Below are positions 42,738-51,369 of a stretch of DNA of 64,000 nt, one piece after another (the first letter of the stretch is position 1; each line of letters opens with the position of its first letter). The stretch covers positions 488,515-552,514 of the forward strand of contig CANNCA010000003.1 of the NCBI GenBank assembly GCA_947503005.1, read 5' to 3'. A program made the position numbers and the translations under genes. The notes below the pieces were generated by a model that had not been told where the DNA came from, searched no databases, and was given only the letters and a program-made list of their open reading frames with translations. Origin of the DNA: an uncultured Flavobacteriaceae bacterium. GTDB taxonomy: Bacteria; Bacteroidota; Bacteroidia; Flavobacteriales; Flavobacteriaceae.

Positions 42738-43862
42738 CTAATCTTGGTCTAAAAAATAAGTCGGTACAAAGGGTAGTTCAATATTTTTGATCAATTCCCC
42801 ATCAAAAGATACAATCAACATTCCGCCGTCAAGTTTGTTTGAATCTGGAATATTGGCGTAACCCACTAAATACGAGCCACTTTTCTGGTCAATACCTTGA
42901 GAAATCAGTTGAATACTTTTACCATTGACTTCTTCAATGCTTCGTACAATATTCTCCATGTTCACCAAGGTTTCAGTATTGGTGATCAAATCATAGGAAG
43001 CAGGTTGAAATCGCACTTCCGCAGGTTGCACATACAACCCATAATAAAAAAGCTTTTCCTCGATCAAACGTGCCGTTAAAATACCTGGATCAAAATAACG
43101 CGTTAAGGAAAAATCGCCTCCATCAATAGGAGTAAAAGAGCTTGCGTCGTAAATCACATAACTGTAGTTTTCACCTCTATCGCTTTTCAGAATAACCACA
43201 TCGTCCATCTCGTCAATAAAAATATTAGGTACTTGAGCTCCAAATTCCAGTTTTGTTACTATGGTATTGGTTGCTGTTTCGACCACAACAACCTTATAAT
43301 TGTCCAAATTATCGCGGTAGGTGAGTATTAATTTCCCTTGATGGTATATGGGCTGATACGAGGTTTGGATATCTTCTTCGATGAGCAATTCAGTTTGAGA
43401 CCCAGAAGCGATATCGATAGTGAGAACACCAAAATTTGAAGTGCCCTCAGGCTTGAAGAAGCCTAAATAGATTCTTTGTTCATCATTTGTGCCCCACAAA
43501 ATGTTTTGCTCGTTGTTTTCAGCATAAAAATTAGGTTCAAGGGAGCTTTCCCCAGTGGCAACGTTTTTTTGGATAAGCGAAAAATTTCCTGATGCAAAAA
43601 TGTAAAAAGATAACAAATCCCCTTTTTGACGCAACGTCAGGTAAGAGCTTCCTAAGCCAATCTCCTGGGTGAGGTCCGTTTGTACTGCTATATCATTTAC
43701 GGAATTGTAATTTAATTGATACACCCTTTCCGTATCCTCTCCTATTAAAACAACATCGATTTCGGGTTCGCTTATAGTTTGGGTATCGACACCATCATCT
43801 TTAGAGCACGACAAAGACCCAAAAAGAATAAGGGCGAATACGCCCTTTACATATCTTTTCAT
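42738..43862 (-). CDS. predicted lipoprotein, beta-propeller-like
   Basis: A 374-aa protein with lipobox (LFGSLSCSKDDG, Cys19). The rest has repeated strand patterns about 50 residues apart (GEDTERVYQLN, LGFFKPEGTSNFGVLTIDI, DEMDDVVILKSDRGENYSYVIYD), fitting a six- or seven-bladed propeller, but no catalytic residues. Start at ATG 43862; a GTG immediately before it (43865) is less likely. It is convergent with ogt, with four bases between stops. No family known to me. Confidence 0.7.
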   Translation of the reverse strand: MKRYVKGVFALILFGSLSCSKDDGVDTQTISEPEIDVVLIGEDTERVYQLNYNSVNDIAVQTDLTQEIGLGSSYLTLRQKGDLLSFYIFASGNFSLIQKNVATGESSLEPNFYAENNEQNILWGTNDEQRIYLGFFKPEGTSNFGVLTIDIASGSQTELLIEEDIQTSYQPIYHQGKLILTYRDNLDNYKVVVVETATNTIVTKLEFGAQVPNIFIDEMDDVVILKSDRGENYSYVIYDASSFTPIDGGDFSLTRYFDPGILTARLIEEKLFYYGLYVQPAEVRFQPASYDLITNTETLVNMENIVRSIEEVNGKSIQLISQGIDQKSGSYLVGYANIPDSNKLDGGMLIVSFDGELIKNIELPFVPTYFLDQD

Positions 43863-44264
43863 CACACTTTTTTCTTAAAAATACGAATTCATATCCATAC
43901 GGGTATCAAACCCTTAACACAAACCATCAATAACATCTTTTTTAGGCAAATGGTTTAACACTTTTATGCTAATAAGTGATAGAAATACGATTCAATTGAA
44001 TTGATTTAACAAACCATGTAGTCGGTTATATTTCAAATGTTATTCGTTCATTCAAAAAAAATGCATTTCGTCGATAAATTCTATTTTTTGCAAGGAGACT
44101 CCAAACAATTCATTTCGTTTTTGAAAATGTAAAAACCAACTGATTGGTTTGTTATCGTTTTTTTTGATTCGTAGAGATAGGTTGACAATATCCCTATATT
44201 CAGGGAGTTATAAAACAGCAGTCCTCAGTAGTTTTGTGATAGTAAATAACTTAAAACCATAAAT
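43863..44264. other. intergenic region between divergent genes
   Basis: 402 bases, AT-rich. On the + strand TAGTTTTG (44229-44236) matches the -7 box TAnnTTTG, 29 bases before the start of the DUF4153 gene; no -33 TTG fits. A 12-bp palindrome, ATTCAATTGAAT, is at 43990-44001. No frame with gene-like composition and no RNA-like hairpin. Confidence 0.45.
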
Positions 44265-46067
44265 ATGGCCCTTCTTTCTCTTGGTGATTTAACTGGCAAG
44301 GCACAAAGTGCTTTCAAAAGATTTCCACTAACCCTTATCTGGGCAATATGCGGTACACTATATACTATTTGGGTCGTCGATGCTCCAAGAGGTGTTGACA
44401 CGGATAATCAAACAAATATCATTCTCACTTTTATTCTAGGTGTCAGCTGGCTTATCGGAGCTCAATTTTTTCTTGAACAACTCAAAAATCCCAAAAAAGG
44501 TTTTTGGCTAAAGCCAGGTCTGCTATTACTATTGTTTCTTTTCTATTGGCATTTGCCAGAAGTAGACACGTTTGATGAAAATCCTATTTACCTGGTGCGA
44601 TTCTTTCTTTTCTTGATTGCAGGACATCTGTTCGTTCTTTTTGCGCCCTTCTTATTCAAATGGAATAAAAATTCCTATTGGAATTACCTGAAATCCGCTG
44701 GTTTTGCAATCGTACGAAGCGGCTTTTTCTCCGGCGTACTTTATCTTGGCCTGGTACTTGCCCTTTTGGCCATTGATGCGCTATTTGATGTTCGGGTTGA
44801 CGACGATATTTATTTTCAGCTGTTTTTGTTTTGCTTAGGAGTAGTCAATACTTGGATATACCTTTCAGACTTCCCCAAAAAAATTCATCAGCGGCAAGAG
44901 ATTCATTTCAATAAAGCGTTGGAAGTCTTCGTCAAGTACATTTTGATTCCTCTGGTCATGCTTTATCTACTGATACTATATGCATATAGCATTCAAATCA
45001 TTATTCGATGGGAACTACCAAAAGGTTGGGTTTCCTATTTGGTAACCGCTTTGGCATTCTTGGGCTTTACGGTACAGGTCATTATCAATCCCATTCGGAG
45101 AACAGTAAAATCTTGGACCATAAATCGGTTTTATCCTTGGTTTTATATCTTAATGTTACCTTTAGTGATTCTATTGTTCATAGCCATCTTCAGGCGAGTG
45201 GCCGACTATGGCATTACCGAAAATCGGTATTTCGTGGTGCTTTTGGCCTTTTGGATTTTAGGGATAACCTTGTTTTTATTGTTCAGCAAGAAAAAAAGCC
45301 TCATTCTGCTACCTCTTTCGCTTTTTGTTTTAGCCATACTTGCCTCTTTTGGTTTTTGGAGTGCTTCAAGCGTGTCATTGAAAAGCCAGACCAAACAGTT
45401 CGAAAAAGTATTCGAAACCGTTGTACAAAACAACAAGTTGGCCACTGCGGACGAATACTCCCAATTGACTTCAATACTGACGTACTTGGACGAAAGAAAG
45501 TCGGTCAACACCTTGAATACGGTTACGGGTATTGAAATCAAAGAAATCTTCAAGGATACCATTTCCGATGACGAAGCGGGTGTCTACGAATGGTTCGACA
45601 CTTACATGGTTTTAGACTCACTAGGTATTACACTTGCCCCAAATGAAAAAGGGAATAACTATAGAAACGGAAATTATTACAATTACTATGCGAATCGCCA
45701 GCGCATTCAAAATTACAACCTTGATGGTTATGAAAGTTTAAGTATTTTTCATGTTGACGCCTACTATACAAAAAAAGGAATGGCTGGAGACTACAGCGTT
45801 GATTATGATAAACAGAATAGTTTTCTTTGTTTGCTTTCGCCGAAAGACAGTGCAACAGTATTGGAGGTTCAACTGCGCCCAAAACTAATTGATCTCAGCA
45901 AAAGAGGAACTAACCTGTACGATATCGACCCCAAAGAAATGGTTATGGAAATTGGAAACGATTCCCTGTCGGCTAAAATGGTATTTGAAGAACTTGATTT
46001 TTATAAACATCAAGATTCATTGCACCTCAACAATGCAAGAATATTACTTTTCTTAAGGAAAAAGTAA
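44265..46067 (+). CDS. DUF4153 membrane protein
   Basis: A 600-aa integral membrane protein of the DUF4153 family, whose function is unknown. About ten hydrophobic segments occur in residues 20-370 (for example LTLIWAICGTLYTIWVV, FFLFLIAGHLFVLFAPFLF, FYPWFYILMLPLVILLFIAIF). The final 230 residues form a soluble region with Tyr/Asn-rich stretches (GNNYRNGNYYNYYANRQR) and a beta-rich end. It starts with ATG 44265. It is convergent with the following lipoprotein gene. Confidence 0.85.
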   Translation: MALLSLGDLTGKAQSAFKRFPLTLIWAICGTLYTIWVVDAPRGVDTDNQTNIILTFILGVSWLIGAQFFLEQLKNPKKGFWLKPGLLLLLFLFYWHLPEVDTFDENPIYLVRFFLFLIAGHLFVLFAPFLFKWNKNSYWNYLKSAGFAIVRSGFFSGVLYLGLVLALLAIDALFDVRVDDDIYFQLFLFCLGVVNTWIYLSDFPKKIHQRQEIHFNKALEVFVKYILIPLVMLYLLILYAYSIQIIIRWELPKGWVSYLVTALAFLGFTVQVIINPIRRTVKSWTINRFYPWFYILMLPLVILLFIAIFRRVADYGITENRYFVVLLAFWILGITLFLLFSKKKSLILLPLSLFVLAILASFGFWSASSVSLKSQTKQFEKVFETVVQNNKLATADEYSQLTSILTYLDERKSVNTLNTVTGIEIKEIFKDTISDDEAGVYEWFDTYMVLDSLGITLAPNEKGNNYRNGNYYNYYANRQRIQNYNLDGYESLSIFHVDAYYTKKGMAGDYSVDYDKQNSFLCLLSPKDSATVLEVQLRPKLIDLSKRGTNLYDIDPKEMVMEIGNDSLSAKMVFEELDFYKHQDSLHLNNARILLFLRKK

Positions 46068-46103
46068 AGCGATATTACGCGATGTAAATAAATTTCAAAA
46101 GGT

Positions 46104-46877
46104 TTAGTTGCAACTTATTGCACTAAATTCAACGCTTTCGGTAGCTTCTGCCAAGGTCAGTGAATCATTGAATAATACAAATCTATCAATACCATGACCC
46201 GAAGACCTTGCTGAAACTTCCATCGTATAAGTGCCCGGATTTTCAAAATTAACGAAAATGGTATGACCGTAGTTGTCGTACGTTAACGAATTCCATTTAA
46301 AGTCTAGATCACTACCACTACGATATACCTTAAACCAGCCGTCTTTTGTTGCACCTTCAGGATTTGGTGTTTTTCCAGAATCTTTGGGGTAAACTATGCT
46401 GTTTCCGTTTTTGGCAAAAAAATTAGCTGCATCGGCGAACCGTAACCAAGTATCATTATGATCTGAACCGTTTGTTCCTGTTTTAACCGCTGATTTCCAC
46501 ACAAATTGGTACGTACCACTGTTCTTTATTTTAAGTTTAAAAGTAGCAACTCCGTTTCCTGGTTCATGCAAATGTTGGGTGCCTTGCCAGACCATATAAC
46601 CCTTACCTGAAAAACTATTTCCATCACTCTTTATGGCCCAATCTCCGGAAAACTCCGCTTCCTCAAATTCTACACTTACTAATCCGTTCCTTTCATTAAA
46701 AACGTAATCAACCGGATTTGCACATGTTGATGAGTTGTTGTCAGTTTCCATATCTGTATTCAGTTCATTGAGAATACCATCCTTTTTGCTACATGAGTTT
46801 GTAATTGGGATCAAAAAGGAAATAAAAAGTAAGATGATGATGGAAGTAGGTCTTTTCCGAGAATTTATAATTCGCAT
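46104..46877 (-). CDS. lipoprotein with carbohydrate-binding-like jelly-roll domain
   Basis: A 257-aa protein with lipobox Cys29 (ITNSCSKKDG). The mature domain (about 60-245) opens with VSVEFEEAEFSGDW and includes NSFSGKGYMVWQGTQHLHEPGNGVATF, GTYQFVWKS, DTWLRFADA and GHGIDRFVLFN at its end. This is the ligand-binding jelly-roll pattern seen at the C-terminus of GH115 glucuronidases and in family 6/35-like carbohydrate-binding modules. A sugar-binding surface protein is a fair guess; no catalytic domain accompanies it. Confidence 0.72.
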   Translation of the reverse strand: MRIINSRKRPTSIIILLFISFLIPITNSCSKKDGILNELNTDMETDNNSSTCANPVDYVFNERNGLVSVEFEEAEFSGDWAIKSDGNSFSGKGYMVWQGTQHLHEPGNGVATFKLKIKNSGTYQFVWKSAVKTGTNGSDHNDTWLRFADAANFFAKNGNSIVYPKDSGKTPNPEGATKDGWFKVYRSGSDLDFKWNSLTYDNYGHTIFVNFENPGTYTMEVSARSSGHGIDRFVLFNDSLTLAEATESVEFSAISCN

Positions 46878-47050
46878 AAGGCATTAAGATTTATGGGATT
46901 GTATTCTGAACGAGATGGTTAGCCTTAATATTGGTTGTCTATACACTATTTCGACCAACTGCTTAATTTTATTTATTTTTTGTAGGAAATAAGCCAAAGT
47001 ATCCAAATTAGGGCATCTATTTTGTTATATTTAAAGGTTAAATACCGACC

Positions 47051-47764
47051 ATGTTAAATAGAATAAACCTAGACCATATCCTATTCTTGGATATCGAAAC
47101 AGTTCCAGAAAATGCAAGTTTTGGTGAATTGGATGATGAAAAAAAAGAGTTATGGGACCAAAAATCAAGATACCAACGTAAAGATGAGTATACCCCTGAA
47201 GAATTTTATGAGCGCGCCGGTATTTGGGCTGAATTTGGTAAGATAATCTGTATTTCTGTTGGATACTTCAATTTCAAGGGTGAGAACAGAACTTTTCGAA
47301 CGACATCGTTTCATGGAGATGAAGTCAAATTGCTAAAAGATTTTAAAAACCTGTTACTTACGCACTTTAGTTCCACAAAACATCTTCTGTGCGGCCATAA
47401 TGCAAAGGAATTTGATTTTCCCTATATCGCAAGAAGAATGATTATACACGACATTGAATTGCCCTATAAGCTGAACCTTTTTGGCAAAAAACCGTGGGAG
47501 ATACCTCATTTGGACACCATGGAACTCTGGAAATTTGGAGATTATAAGCACTTTACTTCTTTGAAGTTATTGGCGAATATTTTGGGCATTCCTTCTCCAA
47601 AACAAGATATAGACGGTAGTATGGTGCGGCAGGTATATTATGAAGAGAAAGACCTCGACCGTATCATTACATATTGCGAGCTTGATGTTGTGACCACTGC
47701 CCAAGTTTTTCTAAGGCTTCGGAATGATGACCTTTTAGAAGAACATGAAATCAAGAAAGTGTAA
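47051..47764 (+). CDS. predicted 3'-5' exonuclease (PolB-like, DEDDy)
   Basis: A 237-aa ribonuclease-H-like exonuclease of the family annotated as predicted 3'-5' exonuclease related to DNA polymerase B. First acidic motif D14-I-E16 (LFLDIETVPE), second in CGHNAKEFDFPYIARRM, third Y/D-containing segment in ITYCELDVVTTAQVFL. It is probably a DNA-repair or RNA-processing exonuclease; exact substrate unknown. It is convergent with the endonuclease/exonuclease/phosphatase gene, stops one base apart. Confidence 0.88.
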   Translation: MLNRINLDHILFLDIETVPENASFGELDDEKKELWDQKSRYQRKDEYTPEEFYERAGIWAEFGKIICISVGYFNFKGENRTFRTTSFHGDEVKLLKDFKNLLLTHFSSTKHLLCGHNAKEFDFPYIARRMIIHDIELPYKLNLFGKKPWEIPHLDTMELWKFGDYKHFTSLKLLANILGIPSPKQDIDGSMVRQVYYEEKDLDRIITYCELDVVTTAQVFLRLRNDDLLEEHEIKKV

Positions 47765-47765
47765 C

Positions 47766-48737
47766 CTAGCCGTTGTACTTCAATTGAATATACACGGGAA
47801 AATGGTCGCTGTACCCACCAATATATTTGCGGCCTGCATAGGTTCGATAAGGGGTTCCCTTAAATTTACCCTTGAATTCGGTCAAAAAGTTTTCATCAAA
47901 AATATTCGCATGTGCAAAGCTATGTGTACCTTTTTCGTAATTCAAAAAATTATGGGAAAGCATAATTTGGTCGAACAACATCCATGATCTTTTGTAGTTA
48001 GCGCTACCGCGATCAGGCGTAAGTAATTTTTCCATGGGATTGTACAAACGCTCTGATTTCATCAGGGTTTTAATACTTTCAGATTCAGGGCCGTCATTGA
48101 AATCGCCCATTACAATATAATTGGGCTCCGCCTCTTCCGTTGCTATATTAGCCATATATTCGGTAATGGTTTCGGCGGCTTTAACCCGTTTGTAGCTTGT
48201 TTCCTCAGATCCATCTCTTCTTGATGGCCAGTGATTCACAAAAATATGAATCAATTCCCCGTTCAATTCGCCTTTGACATAAAGAATATCTCGAGTAGTA
48301 TCCCTTACCCCGCTTTCCTCATAAATCAATAATGTAATGGGTTCGGAATATACCACCTCAAAACAATCTTTATGGTAAATAAGTGCCGTATCTATTCCTC
48401 GCTCATCGGGAGAATCATAATGTACAAATCCGTAATTTACATCACGCAATGGTTCTGCATCTATCAAATCTTGCATTACCGCCGCATTCTCAACTTCTGC
48501 GACACCCATTAGCACGGGAAAATTTGCTGTAGAGTCATTCCCCAATTCGGAAATGGTCTTGGCCAACTTGTACAACTTACGTTTATAGCGTTTGTTCGAC
48601 CATTTTTTAATGCCCTTCGGTGTAAAATCGTCATCCAAAGTATTAGGGTCATCCACCGTGTCGAATAGGTTTTCCAAATTATAAAAACCTATCGAATAGA
48701 GATTCCTGCTCTTTTTTTTGAAAAACGAAAACTTCAT
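47766..48737 (-). CDS. endonuclease/exonuclease/phosphatase family protein
   Basis: A 323-aa metal-dependent hydrolase of the EEP superfamily (DNase I-like fold). Motifs: FYNLENLFD at the start (metal-binding Asn and Glu), GVAEVENAAV, VNHWPSRRDG, VMGDFND and GYSDHFPVYIQL (final catalytic His). It has a basic N-terminus but no signal peptide. The substrate cannot be told; DNA, phospholipid head groups and others occur in this clan. Divergent from hflX. Confidence 0.88.
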   Translation of the reverse strand: MKFSFFKKKSRNLYSIGFYNLENLFDTVDDPNTLDDDFTPKGIKKWSNKRYKRKLYKLAKTISELGNDSTANFPVLMGVAEVENAAVMQDLIDAEPLRDVNYGFVHYDSPDERGIDTALIYHKDCFEVVYSEPITLLIYEESGVRDTTRDILYVKGELNGELIHIFVNHWPSRRDGSEETSYKRVKAAETITEYMANIATEEAEPNYIVMGDFNDGPESESIKTLMKSERLYNPMEKLLTPDRGSANYKRSWMLFDQIMLSHNFLNYEKGTHSFAHANIFDENFLTEFKGKFKGTPYRTYAGRKYIGGYSDHFPVYIQLKYNG

Positions 48738-48790
48738 GGATATTTCTATTGGGGAAGTAAATTTACGAAAATCGCTTGTTCCGTATTGTT

Positions 48791-48798
48791 TAAATTTG
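48791..48798 (+). promoter_or_regulatory. -7 promoter box of hflX
   Basis: TAAATTTG, a full match to TAnnTTTG, 17 bases before the hflX ATG at 48816. No TTG at 19-20 bases upstream. Confidence 0.4.
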
Positions 48799-48815
48799 CA
48801 CTTTAAGTAGGATAT

Positions 48816-50027
48816 ATGCTAGAGAAGAAATCAACAGATTACGAAAGGGCCGTCTTAATCGGGGTTATTAATAGGGAACAAAATGAGGAAAAGGTAACGG
48901 AATACCTAGACGAACTCGAATTCTTGACCTATACTGCCGGTGGTGAGGTATACAAACGCTTCGTACAACGTATGGATGTGCCTAATCCTAAAACACTCAT
49001 AGGCAGTGGTAAAATGCAAGAGGTAGAAGCCTACGTAGAAGAACATGAAATTGGGTCTGTCATTTTTGATGACGAGCTTACGCCCGCCCAACAACGGAAT
49101 ATAGAAAAGCAATTGCGTTGTAAAATCATAGATCGCACCAGTCTTATACTAGATATTTTCGCGCAACGGGCACAAACCAGCTATTCAAGAACTCAAGTAG
49201 AACTGGCACAATACGAATTCCTCTTGCCAAGGCTAACTGGACTATGGACCCACCTTGAACGCCAAAAAGGAGGTATCGGAATGCGTGGTCCTGGTGAAAC
49301 CGAAATCGAAACGGATAGACGTATCGTACGAGACCGAATTTCTTTGTTGAAAAAGAAGTTATTGAAAATCGACCGCCAGATGGAAACACAACGTGGTAAT
49401 CGAGGGCCTCTAGTTCGTGTTGCTTTGGTAGGATACACCAATGTTGGGAAATCAACTTTGATGAACGTCATCAGCAAGAGCGACGTCTTTGCCGAAAACA
49501 AACTTTTTGCAACTTTGGATACCACGGTTCGAAAAGTGGTGATCGGTAACCTTCCCTTTTTATTGAGTGACACTGTTGGATTCATTCGCAAACTGCCCAC
49601 GCAGTTGGTTGAAAGTTTTAAAAGTACTTTGGATGAAGTCCGTGAGGCAGATCTATTATTGCATGTAGTAGATATTTCACATCCACAGTTCGAGGAACAA
49701 ATAGAATCGGTCAACAAGATTTTGGCTGAGATTAATAGTTCTGACAAAAAAACGATTATGGTCTTCAACAAAATCGATCGATATCAAAACGAAACAATCG
49801 ATGATGATGACCTCGTAACAGAAAAGACCGGCAGGCATTTTACCATTGAAGAATGGAAAAAAACATGGATGCAAAAGGTCGGTGATCGTGCGCTCTTTAT
49901 TTCAGCCTTGAACAAAGAGAACCTTGACGAATTTCGCAGACGAGTGTATGATGAGGTTCGTGATATTCATGTGACGCGTTTTCCGTACAATAATTTTCTC
50001 TATCCTGAGCATTTGGATCAGTACTAA
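48816..50027 (+). CDS. hflX: ribosome-associated GTPase HflX
   Basis: A 403-aa GTPase that splits stalled ribosomes and rescues stressed cells. The N-terminal HflX domain (1-190) includes RGPGETEIETDRR; the G domain starts with G1 GYTNVGKST (206-214), G3 DTVGF, and G4 NKID. Length is typical. It has its own -7 box. Following it is the two-sRNA locus. Confidence 0.96.
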   Translation: MLEKKSTDYERAVLIGVINREQNEEKVTEYLDELEFLTYTAGGEVYKRFVQRMDVPNPKTLIGSGKMQEVEAYVEEHEIGSVIFDDELTPAQQRNIEKQLRCKIIDRTSLILDIFAQRAQTSYSRTQVELAQYEFLLPRLTGLWTHLERQKGGIGMRGPGETEIETDRRIVRDRISLLKKKLLKIDRQMETQRGNRGPLVRVALVGYTNVGKSTLMNVISKSDVFAENKLFATLDTTVRKVVIGNLPFLLSDTVGFIRKLPTQLVESFKSTLDEVREADLLLHVVDISHPQFEEQIESVNKILAEINSSDKKTIMVFNKIDRYQNETIDDDDLVTEKTGRHFTIEEWKKTWMQKVGDRALFISALNKENLDEFRRRVYDEVRDIHVTRFPYNNFLYPEHLDQY

Positions 50028-50089
50028 ACGCTCACAAAGGGACTTCATCCGTGCAGTTCATCGAAGAAAATGAACCACTCATATTTTTC

Positions 50090-50162
50090 ACAACATTACA
50101 GCACTACTTCACAACAATAATTTAGGCAGCCGCCGAATCTGATATACATTTACATTGTAATT
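50090..50162 (+). promoter_or_regulatory. conserved upstream block of tandem sRNA 1
   Basis: Contains ACAACATT (50090-50097), TTCACAACAATAATTTAG (50108-50125) and TTTACATTGTAATT (50149-50162). Each element is repeated with identical spacing 348 bases downstream. The TTTAG and a TAnnTTTA box (TACATTTA) are 19 bases apart, matching Bacteroidota promoter geometry with slight base changes. Confidence 0.6.
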
Positions 50163-50323
50163 AAGTGAAAGTGTTACCCCAAATTACACTACGAACTTAA
50201 CCGAAAATCTAAAGTTTTGTTTCTCCCCGAATCGGAACTTGACCTATAAAGCTTAAAGAATACCAAACCAAATTAACCCAAACCTACTTTGATAAAAAGC
50301 CCTCCTTTTCGGAGGGTTTTTTA
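50158..50323 (+). ncRNA. candidate small RNA, first of a tandem pair
   Basis: About 165 nt from the end of the promoter-like block to the T-tract of an intrinsic terminator (stem CCCTCC-GGAGGG, 50300-50316). No ATG occurs on the + strand before the terminator, so it is not a gene for a peptide with ordinary start. It shares with the second unit ACCCCAAAT, GAACTTAAC, GAACTTGACC and CCTACTT in the same order. Rfam family not known to me; 6S-like or a Flavobacteria-specific RNA are possible. Confidence 0.6.
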
Positions 50324-50325
50324 TT
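50294..50325 (+). terminator. intrinsic terminator of sRNA 1
   Basis: AAAAAG-CCCTCC-TTTTC-GGAGGG-TTTTTT: a GC stem of six pairs extended by A-T pairs, followed by six T. It is a clean rho-independent terminator on the + strand. Confidence 0.85.
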
Positions 50326-50437
50326 TGATGCCTCCTCATCGTTTTTGCTGCATCCCCTAGTCAAACAAGGTATATCAATTGAAAAAAACCAAAGCTCGTG
50401 GTATTTCATCGATACCTAAAAACCGTTCGTCGGACAC

Positions 50438-50510
50438 ACAACATTTTGGGCTCGGTTCACAACAATAATTTAGACATCGCTCAAATCGAACCTATCTTTA
50501 CATTGTAATT
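50438..50510 (+). promoter_or_regulatory. conserved upstream block of tandem sRNA 2
   Basis: The copy of the block at 50090-50162, without a single insertion or deletion: ACAACATT (50438), TTCACAACAATAATTTAG (50456-50473), TTTACATTGTAATT (50497-50510). The 19 bases between TTTAG and the TATCTTTA box differ strongly from the first copy, so it is the elements and not the whole stretch that are preserved. Confidence 0.6.
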
Positions 50511-50677
50511 GAGTAATAGTATTGACCCCAAATCGAATCTTGAACTTAACTCTGACAAAGTCTTTTTCCCCAAGAAAAGAACTTGACCAAAAAATTAGCC
50601 GATTAACTTCGGAACTCGAATCTTACGATACCTACTTAACTTAAAAAAGCCCTAACATTTTTTGTTAGGGCTTTTTA
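50506..50677 (+). ncRNA. candidate small RNA, second of a tandem pair
   Basis: About 170 nt. It ends with an intrinsic terminator (stem GCCCTAACA / TGTTAGGGC, 50649-50671). No ATG on the + strand inside. The blocks ACCCCAAAT (50525), GAACTTAAC (50542), GAACTTGACC (50579) and CCTACTT (50631) repeat those of the first unit, while the remaining sequence has diverged. The terminator stem differs completely from that of the first, as expected of a preserved structure with free sequence. Confidence 0.6.
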
Positions 50678-50679
50678 TT
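50643..50679 (+). terminator. intrinsic terminator of sRNA 2
   Basis: AAAAAA-GCCCTAACA-TTTTT-TGTTAGGGC-TTTTT, a nine-base stem followed by a T-tract. Strong terminator on the + strand. Confidence 0.85.
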
Positions 50680-50822
50680 TAAACACTAACTTTCTTGAAT
50701 AAGTGAATTCATGTGTGACTAGCTTATGGTTCACATAACAAAATCTTTTCAACCTTAAACCGACAAAACTTGTATGAAACGCCCAAAGCTTCTAAATTTA
50801 AGGCATTGCAAGAATTCGCCAT

Positions 50823-51356
50823 ATGAAACTGCTTTTCAAAAAATGCACAAGTTCCGATTTGAACGCACTGGTTAAAATTTCTAAAACGACATTCGTGGAG
50901 GCTTTTGAAAAAGACAATGATCCTGAAGATTTTCAAAATTATGTCAACAAGGCCTTCGAGGAAACGAATATTGAACAACAACTACAAAACCGCGATTCAT
51001 CATTTTATTTTGCATTTAAGGGTGAACAACTGGTCGGATATCTAAAGTTGAATGAAAATACGGCTCAAACCGATATAAAATTAAAAGAATCCGTTGAGCT
51101 CGAACGCATATATGTTTTAAAGGAGTTTCAAGGAAATCAAATTGGAGAACATATACTAAAAGAAGCCATTAATCTGGCTTCTCAAAGACAAAAAAGTTTT
51201 ATATGGCTAGGTGTTTGGCAAAAGAATGTTGGCGCAATTAGATTTTATGAGAAACATGGTTTTGTCAAGTTTGGAACACACCCTTACTTCATTGGTAATG
51301 ACGAACAAACCGATTGGTTAATGCGGTATGATTTAATTAACTTTCAGGAGTCATAA
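50823..51356 (+). CDS. GNAT acetyltransferase
   Basis: A 177-aa GCN5-related acetyltransferase. Acetyl-CoA binding segment LERIYVLKEFQGNQIGEHILKEAINLA (Q-x-x-x-I-G) and the C-terminal NVGAIRFYEKHGFVKFGTHPYFIG pattern are typical; relatives include spermidine/diamine or PaiA-type acetyltransferases, but the substrate is unknown. It starts with ATG 50823, 145 bases after the second sRNA terminator. The next gene follows after 13 bases. Confidence 0.88.
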   Translation: MKLLFKKCTSSDLNALVKISKTTFVEAFEKDNDPEDFQNYVNKAFEETNIEQQLQNRDSSFYFAFKGEQLVGYLKLNENTAQTDIKLKESVELERIYVLKEFQGNQIGEHILKEAINLASQRQKSFIWLGVWQKNVGAIRFYEKHGFVKFGTHPYFIGNDEQTDWLMRYDLINFQES

Positions 51357-51369
51357 AAACCAATTGAAA

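Noticed and set aside
44207..44236. Full promoter for the DUF4153 gene
   Set aside because: The -7 box TAGTTTTG is present but no TTG stands at 19-20 bases upstream, so only the box is noted.
45008..45535. 175-codon frame inside the DUF4153 gene
   Set aside because: Same-strand shadow of a gene with clear membrane-protein features.
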